DNA of 25,191 bases from an uncultured Hyphomicrobiales bacterium (GCA_903918155.1 CAIXDD010000404.1:1-25191), one strand, 5' to 3'. Shown: positions 7,015 through 15,030, counted from the stretch's first letter. Notes: generated by a model from the sequence alone, not told the origin. A program made the numbers and translations.

Positions 7015-8191
7015 GTTCGAGCCCTCCTTGCGCACGCGCGGCGTCGCGCATCGTCGTTTCGCGCACAGGCGCCGGCTCTTCCGCCCAGAGAAGATCGGCG
7101 GAGGCCGCTTCGCCGAAGGAGCAGGCGCCGGCGCGCGCGCGCGCGATGATGGGCCAGGCGGACCATGGCTGGCCCAGAAGCGGCCAGGGATCGCGCGCCG
7201 CCCATGTCACGTCGCGCGTGGAAAACAAAGCGCGCATCTGGCGCGCGAAGACCGGCCAATCGCCGAAGCTCGCCTGCGTCTGCGACAGGCAGGGCCAGAA
7301 TTGCTGCATCATCGGCTCCGCGCGCAGGCGCAAGGGCGCCGCGGGATCGAGCATAGCAGGGGCGATGTCCGCCGTCTGGAAGAAATGGACGCCGCTGGTG
7401 AGCCGCGGATTGCATTCGATGGCGTGGGGCGCGCCCGCCTCGTCCACGATGAAATCGAAGGAGAGAAAACCGCTCCAGTCGGTCGCGGCCGCAAAGGCGG
7501 CCACCCATGTCTCGATGGCCGGATCCGCCAATCGCTCGAAGCGCACGGCGACCGTGCCCGACATCATGGCGCCGCGATAGACCGCGCAGCCGCGCAAGCG
7601 CCCCGCATGCGCAAGCGCGCAGACGCTGCGCTCCTCCCCCCGCACGAGACGCTGCACGAGCGCGCCCGGCTCGCGCCGCCAAGGCGCGCCCGCCTCGTAG
7701 CGGCGCACGCCAAGACCCGCGCAGGCATGGCGCGGCTTCACGATGAAGGGACCGCTCGCGGCGATCTCCAGCGCGTCCGGATCCTCCGCCGGCGCCGTCT
7801 GCGGCGCGCTCAGTCCCTGCGCGCGCGCCAATCGCGCGAAACGGGCCTTGTCATGCACGGCGAGAAGATCGGCCTGCGGCATGGAGAACACATGAACGAA
7901 GGGCGGCAGACGGTCGCGCAAGGGCGCCACATGCAGAATCTCCTCCGACACGGGCACGACCAGCGACACGTTCTGCGCGGCGATCAGGTCGAGCAGATCG
8001 TCGCGGAACCGCTCCGCGTTCACGGCGGGCGCGGTGACCTGAAAGGAGCGCGCGATCGCGCGCGAGGCGCCCAGCACATGACGGGGGAACGGATCGGCCA
8101 CCACGACGCGCCAGCCCGCTTGCGCGAAACTGCGCGCGACGTCGAGCCCCTTGGGCAGGCGACCCAGCGTGATGAGGACCGTGCGGCTCAT
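6998..8191 (-). CDS. ATP-grasp domain protein of unknown substrate (397 aa)
   Basis: The protein has an N-terminal Rossmann-like part (VLITLGRLPKGLDVARSF) and then an ATP-grasp fold. Visible nucleotide-site elements are HDKARF (K115), FIVKPRHACAGLGV (K152), GEERSV (E186), FDF (D247) and the metal ligands in IECNPR (E259, N261). The active site therefore looks intact. The family forms amide, thioester or similar bonds from a carboxylate through an acyl phosphate. The substrate cannot be read from sequence. The ATG at 8191 overlaps the P450 stop as ATGA, and the 3' end overlaps crtB by 17 nt. This suggests co-translation of all three and a role in modifying a carotenoid or a membrane lipid, which is inference. 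The ~100-residue C-terminal part after the ATP-grasp core is unrecognised. Confidence 0.85.
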   Translation of the reverse strand: MSRTVLITLGRLPKGLDVARSFAQAGWRVVVADPFPRHVLGASRAIARSFQVTAPAVNAERFRDDLLDLIAAQNVSLVVPVSEEILHVAPLRDRLPPFVHVFSMPQADLLAVHDKARFARLARAQGLSAPQTAPAEDPDALEIAASGPFIVKPRHACAGLGVRRYEAGAPWRREPGALVQRLVRGEERSVCALAHAGRLRGCAVYRGAMMSGTVAVRFERLADPAIETWVAAFAAATDWSGFLSFDFIVDEAGAPHAIECNPRLTSGVHFFQTADIAPAMLDPAAPLRLRAEPMMQQFWPCLSQTQASFGDWPVFARQMRALFSTRDVTWAARDPWPLLGQPWSAWPIIARARAGACSFGEAASADLLWAEEPAPVRETTMRDAARAQGGLEHARIG

Positions 8192-9603
8192 GGCTGCGCC
8201 CTCGACGCGAAGCACATGATTTCGCGCACGGGCCGCGTGGTGAGCCGCGCTGCGGGGCGAACGTCCGCGCCCGGCGCAAGCGTGAAATCGAAGCGCCGCG
8301 CGAGTTCGGCGAGAATGAGCGTCGCCTCGACGGTGGCGAAGGCGGCGCCCGCGCAGACGCGCGGACCAAGACCAAAGGGAATATAGGCGCCGGGCGTCAT
8401 CTCGGCCTCGCGTTCGGGCAGGAAGCGATCGGGATCGAACAAATCGGGCTCGCGCCAATACAGGCGATGGCGATGCAGGACCCAAGGCGCCACGATGACG
8501 AGCGCGCCCTTGCGCACGCGTCGCCCGCCGATGCGCGTCTCCTCCTGCGCCACGCGCGGCAGGAAGGTGATGGGCGGATAGAGCCGCAGCGTCTCGCGAA
8601 AGACATTGCGGGTGTAGGCGAGCTTCTTGACATGTTCGAAGGCGATCGGCCCATCGCCTGCGACCTGCGCGACTTCGGCGCGAATGCGCCGCACGGACTC
8701 GGGCGCGCGCGCCAGAAGATAAAAGGCCCAGGTGAGCGCGCTGGCGCTCGTCTCATGTCCGGCGAGAAACAACACTCCGAGCTGATCGATCAATTCCTCG
8801 CGCGTGAAGGCGCGGCCCTCGAAATCATGCGCCTCCGCGACCTGCCGGGCGATGTCGTCGAAGCGCGCGCCGTCATCGCCCAGATGATCGGCGAGAAGCG
8901 CGTCCAGATGGCCGCGAATGCGCCGGCAGGCGTCGAGCACGTCGTCGCGCTGGCGGATTTTCGTCCACGCCTTGTCCATGATGAGGCGACGGATCTCCAC
9001 CTGCGCGACACTGCGTTCGAACAAGGTGAAGGCCTCGAAGACGTCGCGAGAGGCGTCATGTTCGAGGCTTCTCGAAAAGACGGTGCGCACGATGACGTCG
9101 GCCGTCAGATGCGACATGGCCTGATCGAGGCTGAAGCTCTCGGACTTGGCGGCGCGTTCGTCGAGAAAACGCCGGCACGCCTCGACGCCTTCGACGATGG
9201 CGGGAAAGGCGCGGTTGACGCGCATCATCGTGAGCGCGGGATCGATCATGTCGCGCTGACGCCGCCATGTCGCGCCGGAGGACACGAAAATGCTGTCGCC
9301 GATGAGCGGCTCCAGCGCGTTCACCATCAGGTCGGATTTCGGGAAGACGCCGCTCGAATCGGCGAGCACCGCGCGCACGAGATCGGGCCGGTTGACGACG
9401 ATGGTGGAGCGGCGCGACCAGCCGAGCGGCCCCATCTCCATGCGATAGGCGGCCGCCGGCAGAAGGCCCAACAAATTCCCGTCGCCGCTGAGCGCGGCGC
9501 GCAGCAGGCTCGCCAGCGCCGGCAAGGGCGCAGGACGCGGCGGACGCAGGCGCGCAAGCGCGCCCTCGCTCGAATCGGAAAGGCCGGGGAGCGGCGCGTT
9601 CAT
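8188..9603 (-). CDS. Cytochrome P450 (471 aa)
   Basis: This is a complete heme-thiolate monooxygenase. The C-helix WRRQR is at 113-117, the oxygen-activating I-helix AGHETS at 281-286, the ExxR motif ETLR at 337-340, and the heme loop FGLGPRVCAG at 410-419 with Cys417 as ligand. There is no N-terminal membrane anchor, so it is probably a soluble class I enzyme needing separate ferredoxin and reductase partners, none of which is in the window. Start: ATG at 9603 with GGGAGG ten bases upstream; a TTG further out is not credible. It is first in an operon with an ATP-grasp gene and crtB, so an oxygen-dependent hydroxylation of a carotenoid or other isoprenoid is plausible. The substrate is unknown. 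Confidence 0.92.
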   Translation of the reverse strand: MNAPLPGLSDSSEGALARLRPPRPAPLPALASLLRAALSGDGNLLGLLPAAAYRMEMGPLGWSRRSTIVVNRPDLVRAVLADSSGVFPKSDLMVNALEPLIGDSIFVSSGATWRRQRDMIDPALTMMRVNRAFPAIVEGVEACRRFLDERAAKSESFSLDQAMSHLTADVIVRTVFSRSLEHDASRDVFEAFTLFERSVAQVEIRRLIMDKAWTKIRQRDDVLDACRRIRGHLDALLADHLGDDGARFDDIARQVAEAHDFEGRAFTREELIDQLGVLFLAGHETSASALTWAFYLLARAPESVRRIRAEVAQVAGDGPIAFEHVKKLAYTRNVFRETLRLYPPITFLPRVAQEETRIGGRRVRKGALVIVAPWVLHRHRLYWREPDLFDPDRFLPEREAEMTPGAYIPFGLGPRVCAGAAFATVEATLILAELARRFDFTLAPGADVRPAARLTTRPVREIMCFASRAQP

Positions 9604-9661
9604 GTCATCAGCGCCTCCCGCCAACGCGCGCTTGCGTTTGGCGCGCGATATGCGTCAAATG

Positions 9662-9678
9662 CGCCTGCGCGGCAGGCG
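9662..9678. repeat. Inverted repeat between divergent P450 and membrane-protein genes
   Basis: CGCCTGC-GCG-GCAGGCG is a perfect 7-bp inverted repeat. It lies 59 bp upstream of the P450 start and 66 bp upstream of the membrane-protein start, so it could be an operator or a leader hairpin. No regulator is assigned. Confidence 0.4.
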
Positions 9679-9692
9679 TTTCCCTCGTACCT

Positions 9693-9706
9693 GCCCGCAT
9701 GCGGGC
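9693..9706. repeat. 14-bp perfect palindrome in the same divergent region
   Basis: GCCCGCATGCGGGC is a perfect palindrome 14 bp downstream of the first inverted repeat. It lies 38 nt before the start of the plus-strand membrane-protein gene. It may be a regulator-binding site, but GC-rich palindromes also arise by chance here. Confidence 0.35.
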
Positions 9707-9743
9707 GACAGACGCGCCCTGCAAGACCGCCGAAGGAGCGTTC

Positions 9744-10487
9744 ATGGAGCATGCGCTGTTCGAAATCCTCGTCGTCGCGCATATCCTCACCGGCGCGAGC
9801 GGCGCGATCGCGTTCTGGATTCCCGTGCTGGGACGCAAGGGCGACAAGGCGCATCGCAAGGCCGGCGCCGTTTTCGTGACGACGATGATTCTCACCGGCG
9901 CTTTCGCGATGGGCATGAGCGCGCTGACGCTGATCGAACCGATGGGCACGCATCCCCATCTCGTGAACAAGTTCGAACCCGCCTTCGTGCGCGGGATCTT
10001 CGGCTGGCTCATGCTGCATCTTGGCCTGCTCACCATCAATCTCGCGTGGTACGGCTGGCTTTGCGTGCAGCATCGCACGCGGCGCGAGCGCATGCGCGAA
10101 TGGCGCAATCTCGCGCTGCAGCCGCTTCTGTTCGCCGCCGCGGCGAATTGCGCCGCGCAGGGCTGGATCATCGGCGAACCGCTGATGATCGGCCTTTCCG
10201 TGATCGGCGTGGCGACGGTGCTCACCAACCTCTGGTTCCTTTACAAGCCGGCTCCCGGCGCCATGGATTGGCTGAAGGAGCATGTGAAGGCGCTGATCGG
10301 CGCCGGCATTTCCGTCTATACGGCCTTCATGGCGTTCGGCTCCGTGCGGCTTCTGCCGGAGCTGGCGCTCAATCCCGCCATGTGGGCCGCGCCCGCAGCG
10401 ACGGGCATCGGCTATATTCTCTGGCGCTGGCGCCTGATCGACAGGAGCCAGCGCGCTCAAAACCGCGCGCCGGTCGCCTCTTCGTGA
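9744..10487 (+). CDS. Seven-helix membrane protein, possibly DUF2306-like (247 aa)
   Basis: I do not recognise a named gene. Hydrophobic stretches suggest about seven transmembrane segments, near residues 3-29, 39-65, 85-112, 126-144, 148-168, 188-209 and 218-235. An HRKAG motif sits just before the second helix, similar to the HRxxG of DUF2306-type membrane proteins, some of which are thought to be heme- or redox-related. Start: ATG at 9744 is preceded by AAGGAG five bases upstream. The gene is divergent from the P450 operon and its last 31 bases overlap the 3' end of crtI on the other strand. Its position inside the pigment cluster hints at a role in pigment handling or redox, which is only inference. 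Confidence 0.75.
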   Translation: MEHALFEILVVAHILTGASGAIAFWIPVLGRKGDKAHRKAGAVFVTTMILTGAFAMGMSALTLIEPMGTHPHLVNKFEPAFVRGIFGWLMLHLGLLTINLAWYGWLCVQHRTRRERMREWRNLALQPLLFAAAANCAAQGWIIGEPLMIGLSVIGVATVLTNLWFLYKPAPGAMDWLKEHVKALIGAGISVYTAFMAFGSVRLLPELALNPAMWAAPAATGIGYILWRWRLIDRSQRAQNRAPVASS

Positions 10488-11977
10488 AAGCGTCGCGCAG
10501 TTGGCGCCAGATCGCCCACGATCTTGGCTGAGGAGAGGACGCCGGGCAGGCCTGCGCCGGGATGGGTGCCCGCGCCGACGAGATAGAGCCCCTTCGCCTC
10601 CTCGCTGACATTATGCGGGCGAAACCATGCGCTCTGGAACAATTGCGGCTCAAAGGAAAAGGCCGCGCCCTTCATCGACGACAGTCGGTCGCGGAAGTCG
10701 AGCGGGGTGAGCACATGGGAGGAGACGACGCTGCCTGACAGGCCCGGCATCACCGTTTCCTCCAGTCGCCTCTCGATTGCGGCGCGATAGGGCTCCGCCT
10801 CGCGCGTCCAATCCGTGCCGCTGTCGAGATGAGGCACCGGCGCAAGCGCATAGAAGGCGTCGCAGCCCTCAGGGGCCAGCGATGGATCCGTCATCGTCGG
10901 ACGATGCAGATAGAGGCTGAAATCCTCCGTCAGCTTTTTCTTGCCGAAAATGTCGCGCAGCAGCGGCGCATAGCGCGGCCCCAGAACCATCATGTGATGG
11001 TAGACGTCTTCGAATTTGCGGTTCGTGCCGAAATACCAGACGAAGAGGCTCATGGAATAGCGCGCGCGTTCGAGCTTTGCGTCCGTCCAGCGACGGCGCG
11101 GCGCGTCCGACATGAGCTTGCCATAGGTCCAGGCCGCGTCGGCGTTGGAGACGACGATGTCGGCCTGCACGATCTCGCCGCCGGAAAGACGCACGCCGCT
11201 TGCGCGGCCGTTCTCCACGAGGATTTGCTCGACGTCGGCGCCATAGCGCAAGGCGCCGCCCATCCGCTCCACAAGGCCGACCAGCCCCTTCACGATGGAG
11301 CCGGTGCCGCCCATCGCGAAATGGACGCCATGCGTGCGCTCAAGATGCGAGATCAGGCAATAATAAGCGGTGGTGGTCAGCGGATTGCCGCCGATCAGCA
11401 AGGGATGGAAGCTGAACGCGACGCGCAGCTTGTCGTTGCTGAAATAATCGCAGACCTTCGCATAGACCGAGCGGAAGCCGCCCAGGCGCACCAGATCGGG
11501 CGCGGCGAGCAGGAGGCTGCGAAGCTCGTGGAAGGGCCTGTCGGCCAGCTCCTTGAAGGCGACCTCATAAATCGACGCGCTGTCGATGAGGAAGCGATCG
11601 AAGCCCGCCAGATCCTCCGGCGCGATGCGCGCCACTTCCGCGCGCATGTCCTTCACCTCGGCGGCGCAGCGCAGAATTTCGCCGTCGTCGAAGCGGATCA
11701 CATAGAAGGGATCCATCGGCCGCAGGTCCACGTCGTCCGACAAGGCGCGGCCAGCCAGCGCCCATAATTCCTCAAGAATATAGGGCGCCGTGATGATCGT
11801 GGGGCCGGCGTCGAAGGTGAAGCCGTCCTGTTTGTAGACATAGGCGCGCCCGCCCGGCGCATCGAGCTTTTCGAGAATCGTCACGCGCCAGCCCTTGGCG
11901 GCCAGACGCACCGCGACGGCGAGCCCGCCGAAGCCGGAGCCGATCACGACGGCATGGGGCGCGGCGAGATCTCTCAT
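10457..11977 (-). CDS. crtI: Phytoene desaturase CrtI (506 aa)
   Basis: CrtI is an FAD-dependent desaturase converting phytoene to neurosporene or lycopene. The FAD-binding motif GSGFGG is at 13-18, then VTILEKLDAPGGRAYVY and FDAGPTIIT. The C-terminal signature GLYLVGAGTHPGAGLPGV is near residue 470. Its length is standard for bacterial CrtI. ATG at 11977 overlaps the bchO stop as ATGA, making crtI the third gene of dxs-bchO-crtI. Having crtC, crtD and crtF nearby, and no crtA in the window, suggests a four-step desaturation to lycopene and a spirilloxanthin-type pathway. The exact product cannot be read from sequence. Confidence 0.95.
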   Translation of the reverse strand: MRDLAAPHAVVIGSGFGGLAVAVRLAAKGWRVTILEKLDAPGGRAYVYKQDGFTFDAGPTIITAPYILEELWALAGRALSDDVDLRPMDPFYVIRFDDGEILRCAAEVKDMRAEVARIAPEDLAGFDRFLIDSASIYEVAFKELADRPFHELRSLLLAAPDLVRLGGFRSVYAKVCDYFSNDKLRVAFSFHPLLIGGNPLTTTAYYCLISHLERTHGVHFAMGGTGSIVKGLVGLVERMGGALRYGADVEQILVENGRASGVRLSGGEIVQADIVVSNADAAWTYGKLMSDAPRRRWTDAKLERARYSMSLFVWYFGTNRKFEDVYHHMMVLGPRYAPLLRDIFGKKKLTEDFSLYLHRPTMTDPSLAPEGCDAFYALAPVPHLDSGTDWTREAEPYRAAIERRLEETVMPGLSGSVVSSHVLTPLDFRDRLSSMKGAAFSFEPQLFQSAWFRPHNVSEEAKGLYLVGAGTHPGAGLPGVLSSAKIVGDLAPTARRFHEEATGARF

Positions 11978-12933
11978 ATCGCGTCCTTCGGCGAATCCTT
12001 GGAGGCGCCGTCGGACGCATCGTCGGACGCGTCGTCGGACGCATCTTGGGGCGGATCGAGGACGCCATGCTCGCGCGCGATGTCGAGAATGCGCGCGGCG
12101 ACGTCGTCGGGCTTTTCCTCATGGGCGAGATGGCCGAGGCCCGCGAGCTGGGTGATGCGCGCATGGGGCGCCGCGCGGCGCATTTCGAACGCGCGCTCGG
12201 GCGCGATGGTGCGGTCGCGGGAGCCCACGAGCAATTCGAGCGGAGTCGTAAGTTTCGGCAGATCGCGCTCAAGCGCCGGAAGCGTCCAGTTCGCCATCAT
12301 CCGCAAGGTCGCCGCCACATGGCCCGCATTGCCGGCGAGCCTGCGATAAAGCGCGACGCCGCGCGCGTCGATGCGCGAGCCCGTTTCGCCGAGCAGGCGC
12401 TCCACCACGCCCGGCCCGCTCGCATAGCGCGCGAAGGCCCAGGGCACGAAAGGATTGAGCGCCAGCAATTTCGCGAGACCCGAATAAATCGGCGCGGCGG
12501 CGGCGAAAGGCAGGAGCGCGGCGTTGAGCCCGATAATCACGCGGGGCTTCGCCAGCGCGTCAAGCGCCATGCGAACCGCCACCGCGACGCCGGCGGAATG
12601 GCCGACGATGACGTCGGCGCGCGTCTTCATTTCCGTCATCAGCGCGGCGACGCCGCGCGCCGTGGCGTCAAGCGTATATCCGCCCGCGCGCGACTCGTGG
12701 GAAAAGCCCTGCCCCGGCAGGTCGGGCGCGATGACAAGGAAACGGCGCGCGAGAATCGGCGCAACGTCGCGCCATGTATGCGTGGAGGCGCCCGACCCGT
12801 GCAGCAGAAGGAGCACGGGGCCGGCGCCCATCACCTGCACATGCCAGAGCAGGCCGTCAGCGAATACGAAGCGGCTCCAGGCGCGGTTCGGCCAATCGCG
12901 GCCGTCACGTTCCCACACGAGTCTTGCAGTCAT
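11974..12933 (-). CDS. bchO: Alpha/beta hydrolase BchO, Mg-chelatase-associated (319 aa)
   Basis: BchO is a pigment-cluster alpha/beta hydrolase usually found with bchI and bchD. Its exact reaction is not established. The N-terminus LVWERDGRDWPNRAWSRFV and the following WHVQVMGAGPVLLLLHGSGA are typical of BchO. The nucleophile elbow GHSAG places Ser113, and the rest of the triad is probably Asp240 (GSRD) and His268 (GLGHLAHEE). ATG at 12933 lies inside the dxs 3' end (29-nt overlap) and the stop overlaps crtI as ATGA. Oddities are its place between dxs and crtI, and a C-terminal acidic tail with three DASD/DASD/DASD-type units encoded by a 12-bp tandem repeat. Open frame upstream of 12933 lies inside dxs and is not part of this gene. 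Confidence 0.88.
   Translation of the reverse strand: MTARLVWERDGRDWPNRAWSRFVFADGLLWHVQVMGAGPVLLLLHGSGASTHTWRDVAPILARRFLVIAPDLPGQGFSHESRAGGYTLDATARGVAALMTEMKTRADVIVGHSAGVAVAVRMALDALAKPRVIIGLNAALLPFAAAAPIYSGLAKLLALNPFVPWAFARYASGPGVVERLLGETGSRIDARGVALYRRLAGNAGHVAATLRMMANWTLPALERDLPKLTTPLELLVGSRDRTIAPERAFEMRRAAPHARITQLAGLGHLAHEEKPDDVAARILDIAREHGVLDPPQDASDDASDDASDGASKDSPKDAI
12010..12045. repeat. 12-bp tandem repeat (three copies) in the bchO 3' end
   Basis: The unit GTCGGACGCATC is repeated three times, with a single A-to-G change in the middle copy. It encodes the DASD units of the BchO tail on the minus strand. Copy number would be prone to slippage between strains. Confidence 0.85.
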
Positions 12934-14875
12934 CGCGTTCCCTCGCGCCGGCGGCTCGCCCCTTGCGCACGGCGGCGCGGATCGGCGCCGCGCCAAACAT
13001 CGCGAGCACGGTGCGCACGATCCCAATCTGGTCGAGTTCGGCCGCGGCGAGCATGGCCTGCGGCGAATCATGTTCCTGGAAAGCGTCGGGCAGGCGCATG
13101 GTGCGCACTTTCGCGCGATCCAGCAGGCCGTGATCCGACAATTCGGTGAGGACGGCCGCGCCGAAGCCCCCGCTCGCGCCTTCCTCGATCGTGACGAGCG
13201 CCTGATGGCCGCAGGCGAGTTCGCGCACAAGCGCGCCATCGAGAGGCTTGGCGAAACGCGCATCGGCCACGGTCACGGAGAAGCCCACTTTCTCAAGCTC
13301 GTCGGCGGCGGCCATGGCTTCCGTCAAGCGCGACCCCAACGACAGGAGAGCGACGTCGGTTCCCTTGCGCAGCACGCGGCCCACGCCGATCGGCAGGATT
13401 TCGCGCTGCGCCGCAACGGTCGCGCCCGTCCCCTCTCCGCGCGGATAGCGGAAGGCGATGGGCCCGTCCTCATAAGCGGCGGCGGTGGCGACGGCTGCGG
13501 CCAGTTCGGCTTCGTCGGAGGGCGCCATGACCACCATATTCGGCAGGCAGGCGAGATAAGCGAGATCGAACGCGCCCGCATGGGTCGGGCCGTCGGCGCC
13601 CACAAGGCCCGCGCGGTCGATGGCGAAGCGCACGTTGAGCTTCTGCAGCGCCACGTCATGGACGATCTGGTCATAGGCGCGCTGCAGGAAGGTGGAATAG
13701 ATCGCGCAGAACGGCTTCAGGCCGCGCGCGGCGAGGCCGGCGGCGAAAGTCACCGCATGTTGTTCGGCGATGCCGACGTCGAAAAAGCGGTCGGGATAGG
13801 CCTTGGCGAAAGCGTCGAGCCCCGTGCCCGCAGGCATGGCGGCGGTGATGCCCACGATGCGCGGATCGCGCGCGGCCTCGCGCAGGATCGCTTCGGAGAA
13901 GACCTTGGTGTAGGCGGGCGCGACGGGGGTGGCTTTCGCCTGCACGCCGGTCGCGACGTCGAATTTCACGACGCCGTGATATTTGTCGGCGGACGCTTCG
14001 GCGGGCGCATAGCCCTTGCCCTTGTTGGTGACGACGTGAACGAGGATCGGCCCCTGATCGGCGTCGCGCACATTGCGCAGGATCGGCACGAGCGCGTTGA
14101 GATCATGCCCGTCGACGGGGCCGACGTAATAGAAGCCCATTTCCTCGAACAGGCTGCCGCCGGTGATCATGGTGCGCGTGCGCTGGATCGTGCGCGTGAT
14201 CGTCGCGTCGAGGCGGCGCGGCAGGCGTCCCGTGAGCTGACGGCCCGCGTCGCGCAGGCTCATGTAAGGCTTGCCGGAGACAAGGCGCGCGAAATGATTC
14301 GACATCGCGCCCACGGGCGGGGCGATGGACATGTCATTGTCGTTCAGGATGACGACGAGGCGGCTTTTCAGCGCGCCGGCGTTGTTCATCGCCTCCCACG
14401 CCATGCCCGCCGACATGGCGCCGTCGCCGATCACGGCCACCACGCGCTCGTCGCCGCCCAGCAGATCGCGGCCCGCCGCAAAGCCCAGGCCCGCGGAGAT
14501 GGAGGTGGAGGAATGGCCCGCGCCGAAGGGATCATATTCGCTCTCGGCGCGCCGCGTGAAACCCGAAAGTCCGCCGCCCTGCCGGATGGTGCGCATTTTC
14601 GCGCGCCGTCCCGTGAGGATCTTGTGCGGATAGGCCTGATGGCCCACGTCCCAGATCAGCGTGTCGCGCGGCGTGTCGAAGACATAATGCAGCGCCACCG
14701 TCAGCTCGACCACGCCAAGCCCGGCGCCCAGATGGCCGCCCGTCTGCGAGACGGCGGAGATCATGTCCGTCCGCAGCTCCTCCGCCAGACGGGGAAGCGC
14801 GCGCAGGGACAATTTGCGTAACTGAGCCGGACTGCCGATGGAATCGAGCAGGGGCGTCGGAGAATTGGACGGCAT
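12905..14875 (-). CDS. dxs: 1-deoxy-D-xylulose-5-phosphate synthase Dxs (656 aa)
   Basis: Dxs condenses pyruvate and glyceraldehyde 3-phosphate, the first step of the MEP isoprenoid pathway. The thiamine-diphosphate motif runs from GDGAM (150-154) to NDND (178-181). N-terminal landmarks are QTGGHLGAGLGVVELTVALH and WDVGHQAYPHKIL. The transketolase-like middle domain has FAIDRAGLVGADGPTHAG. The length is typical. ATG at 14875 has GGGGAGG seven bases upstream. It is the first gene of dxs-bchO-crtI, so precursor supply is tied to carotenoid desaturation. It may be the only dxs or a second, cluster-specific copy, which cannot be told from one window. A 765-codon antisense frame overlaps it and is a codon-use artefact. 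Confidence 0.97.
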   Translation of the reverse strand: MPSNSPTPLLDSIGSPAQLRKLSLRALPRLAEELRTDMISAVSQTGGHLGAGLGVVELTVALHYVFDTPRDTLIWDVGHQAYPHKILTGRRAKMRTIRQGGGLSGFTRRAESEYDPFGAGHSSTSISAGLGFAAGRDLLGGDERVVAVIGDGAMSAGMAWEAMNNAGALKSRLVVILNDNDMSIAPPVGAMSNHFARLVSGKPYMSLRDAGRQLTGRLPRRLDATITRTIQRTRTMITGGSLFEEMGFYYVGPVDGHDLNALVPILRNVRDADQGPILVHVVTNKGKGYAPAEASADKYHGVVKFDVATGVQAKATPVAPAYTKVFSEAILREAARDPRIVGITAAMPAGTGLDAFAKAYPDRFFDVGIAEQHAVTFAAGLAARGLKPFCAIYSTFLQRAYDQIVHDVALQKLNVRFAIDRAGLVGADGPTHAGAFDLAYLACLPNMVVMAPSDEAELAAAVATAAAYEDGPIAFRYPRGEGTGATVAAQREILPIGVGRVLRKGTDVALLSLGSRLTEAMAAADELEKVGFSVTVADARFAKPLDGALVRELACGHQALVTIEEGASGGFGAAVLTELSDHGLLDRAKVRTMRLPDAFQEHDSPQAMLAAAELDQIGIVRTVLAMFGAAPIRAAVRKGRAAGARERDDCKTRVGT

Positions 14876-15010
14876 TTATGCGCCTCCCCTGCCAAATTCA
14901 CGGCCAAAGCGTCAAACATACTTTACATATTGTGGACCGAATGACAACATTAACTTACAGTCGATGGAGGCGGGGGCCTGTCCAACGCGATGACGGCGAC
15001 CTCGCCGCGG

Positions 15011-15030
15011 CCGGGACGCATGCGCCCCGG
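15011..15030. other. GC-rich hairpin in the hemE leader
   Basis: CCGGGACGCATGCGCCCCGG can fold into a stem with one A-C mismatch and a very short loop. It is nested within a wider imperfect inverted repeat (GGCCTGTCCA at 14975-14984 with TGGACAAGCC at 15039-15048). The stretch 14876-15123 between divergent dxs and hemE holds no gene. If hemE is transcribed from the AT-richer stretch 14911-14960, this would be a structured 5' leader. No known riboswitch was recognised. Confidence 0.35.

Noticed and set aside
12934..13263. Extension of bchO upstream of 12933
   Set aside because: The extra residues come from a shadow frame inside dxs; the BchO homology starts at the ATG at 12933.
12524..14821. 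765-codon open frame on the plus strand across dxs
   Set aside because: It is antisense to a clearly conserved Dxs, has Arg/Ala/His/Gly-rich composition with no family motif, and arises from GC-rich third positions.
14942..14959. PpsR-like site upstream of dxs (TGACAACATTAACTTACA)
   Set aside because: The spacing is right, but the left half reads TGA instead of TGT, so it is too degenerate to call without binding data.
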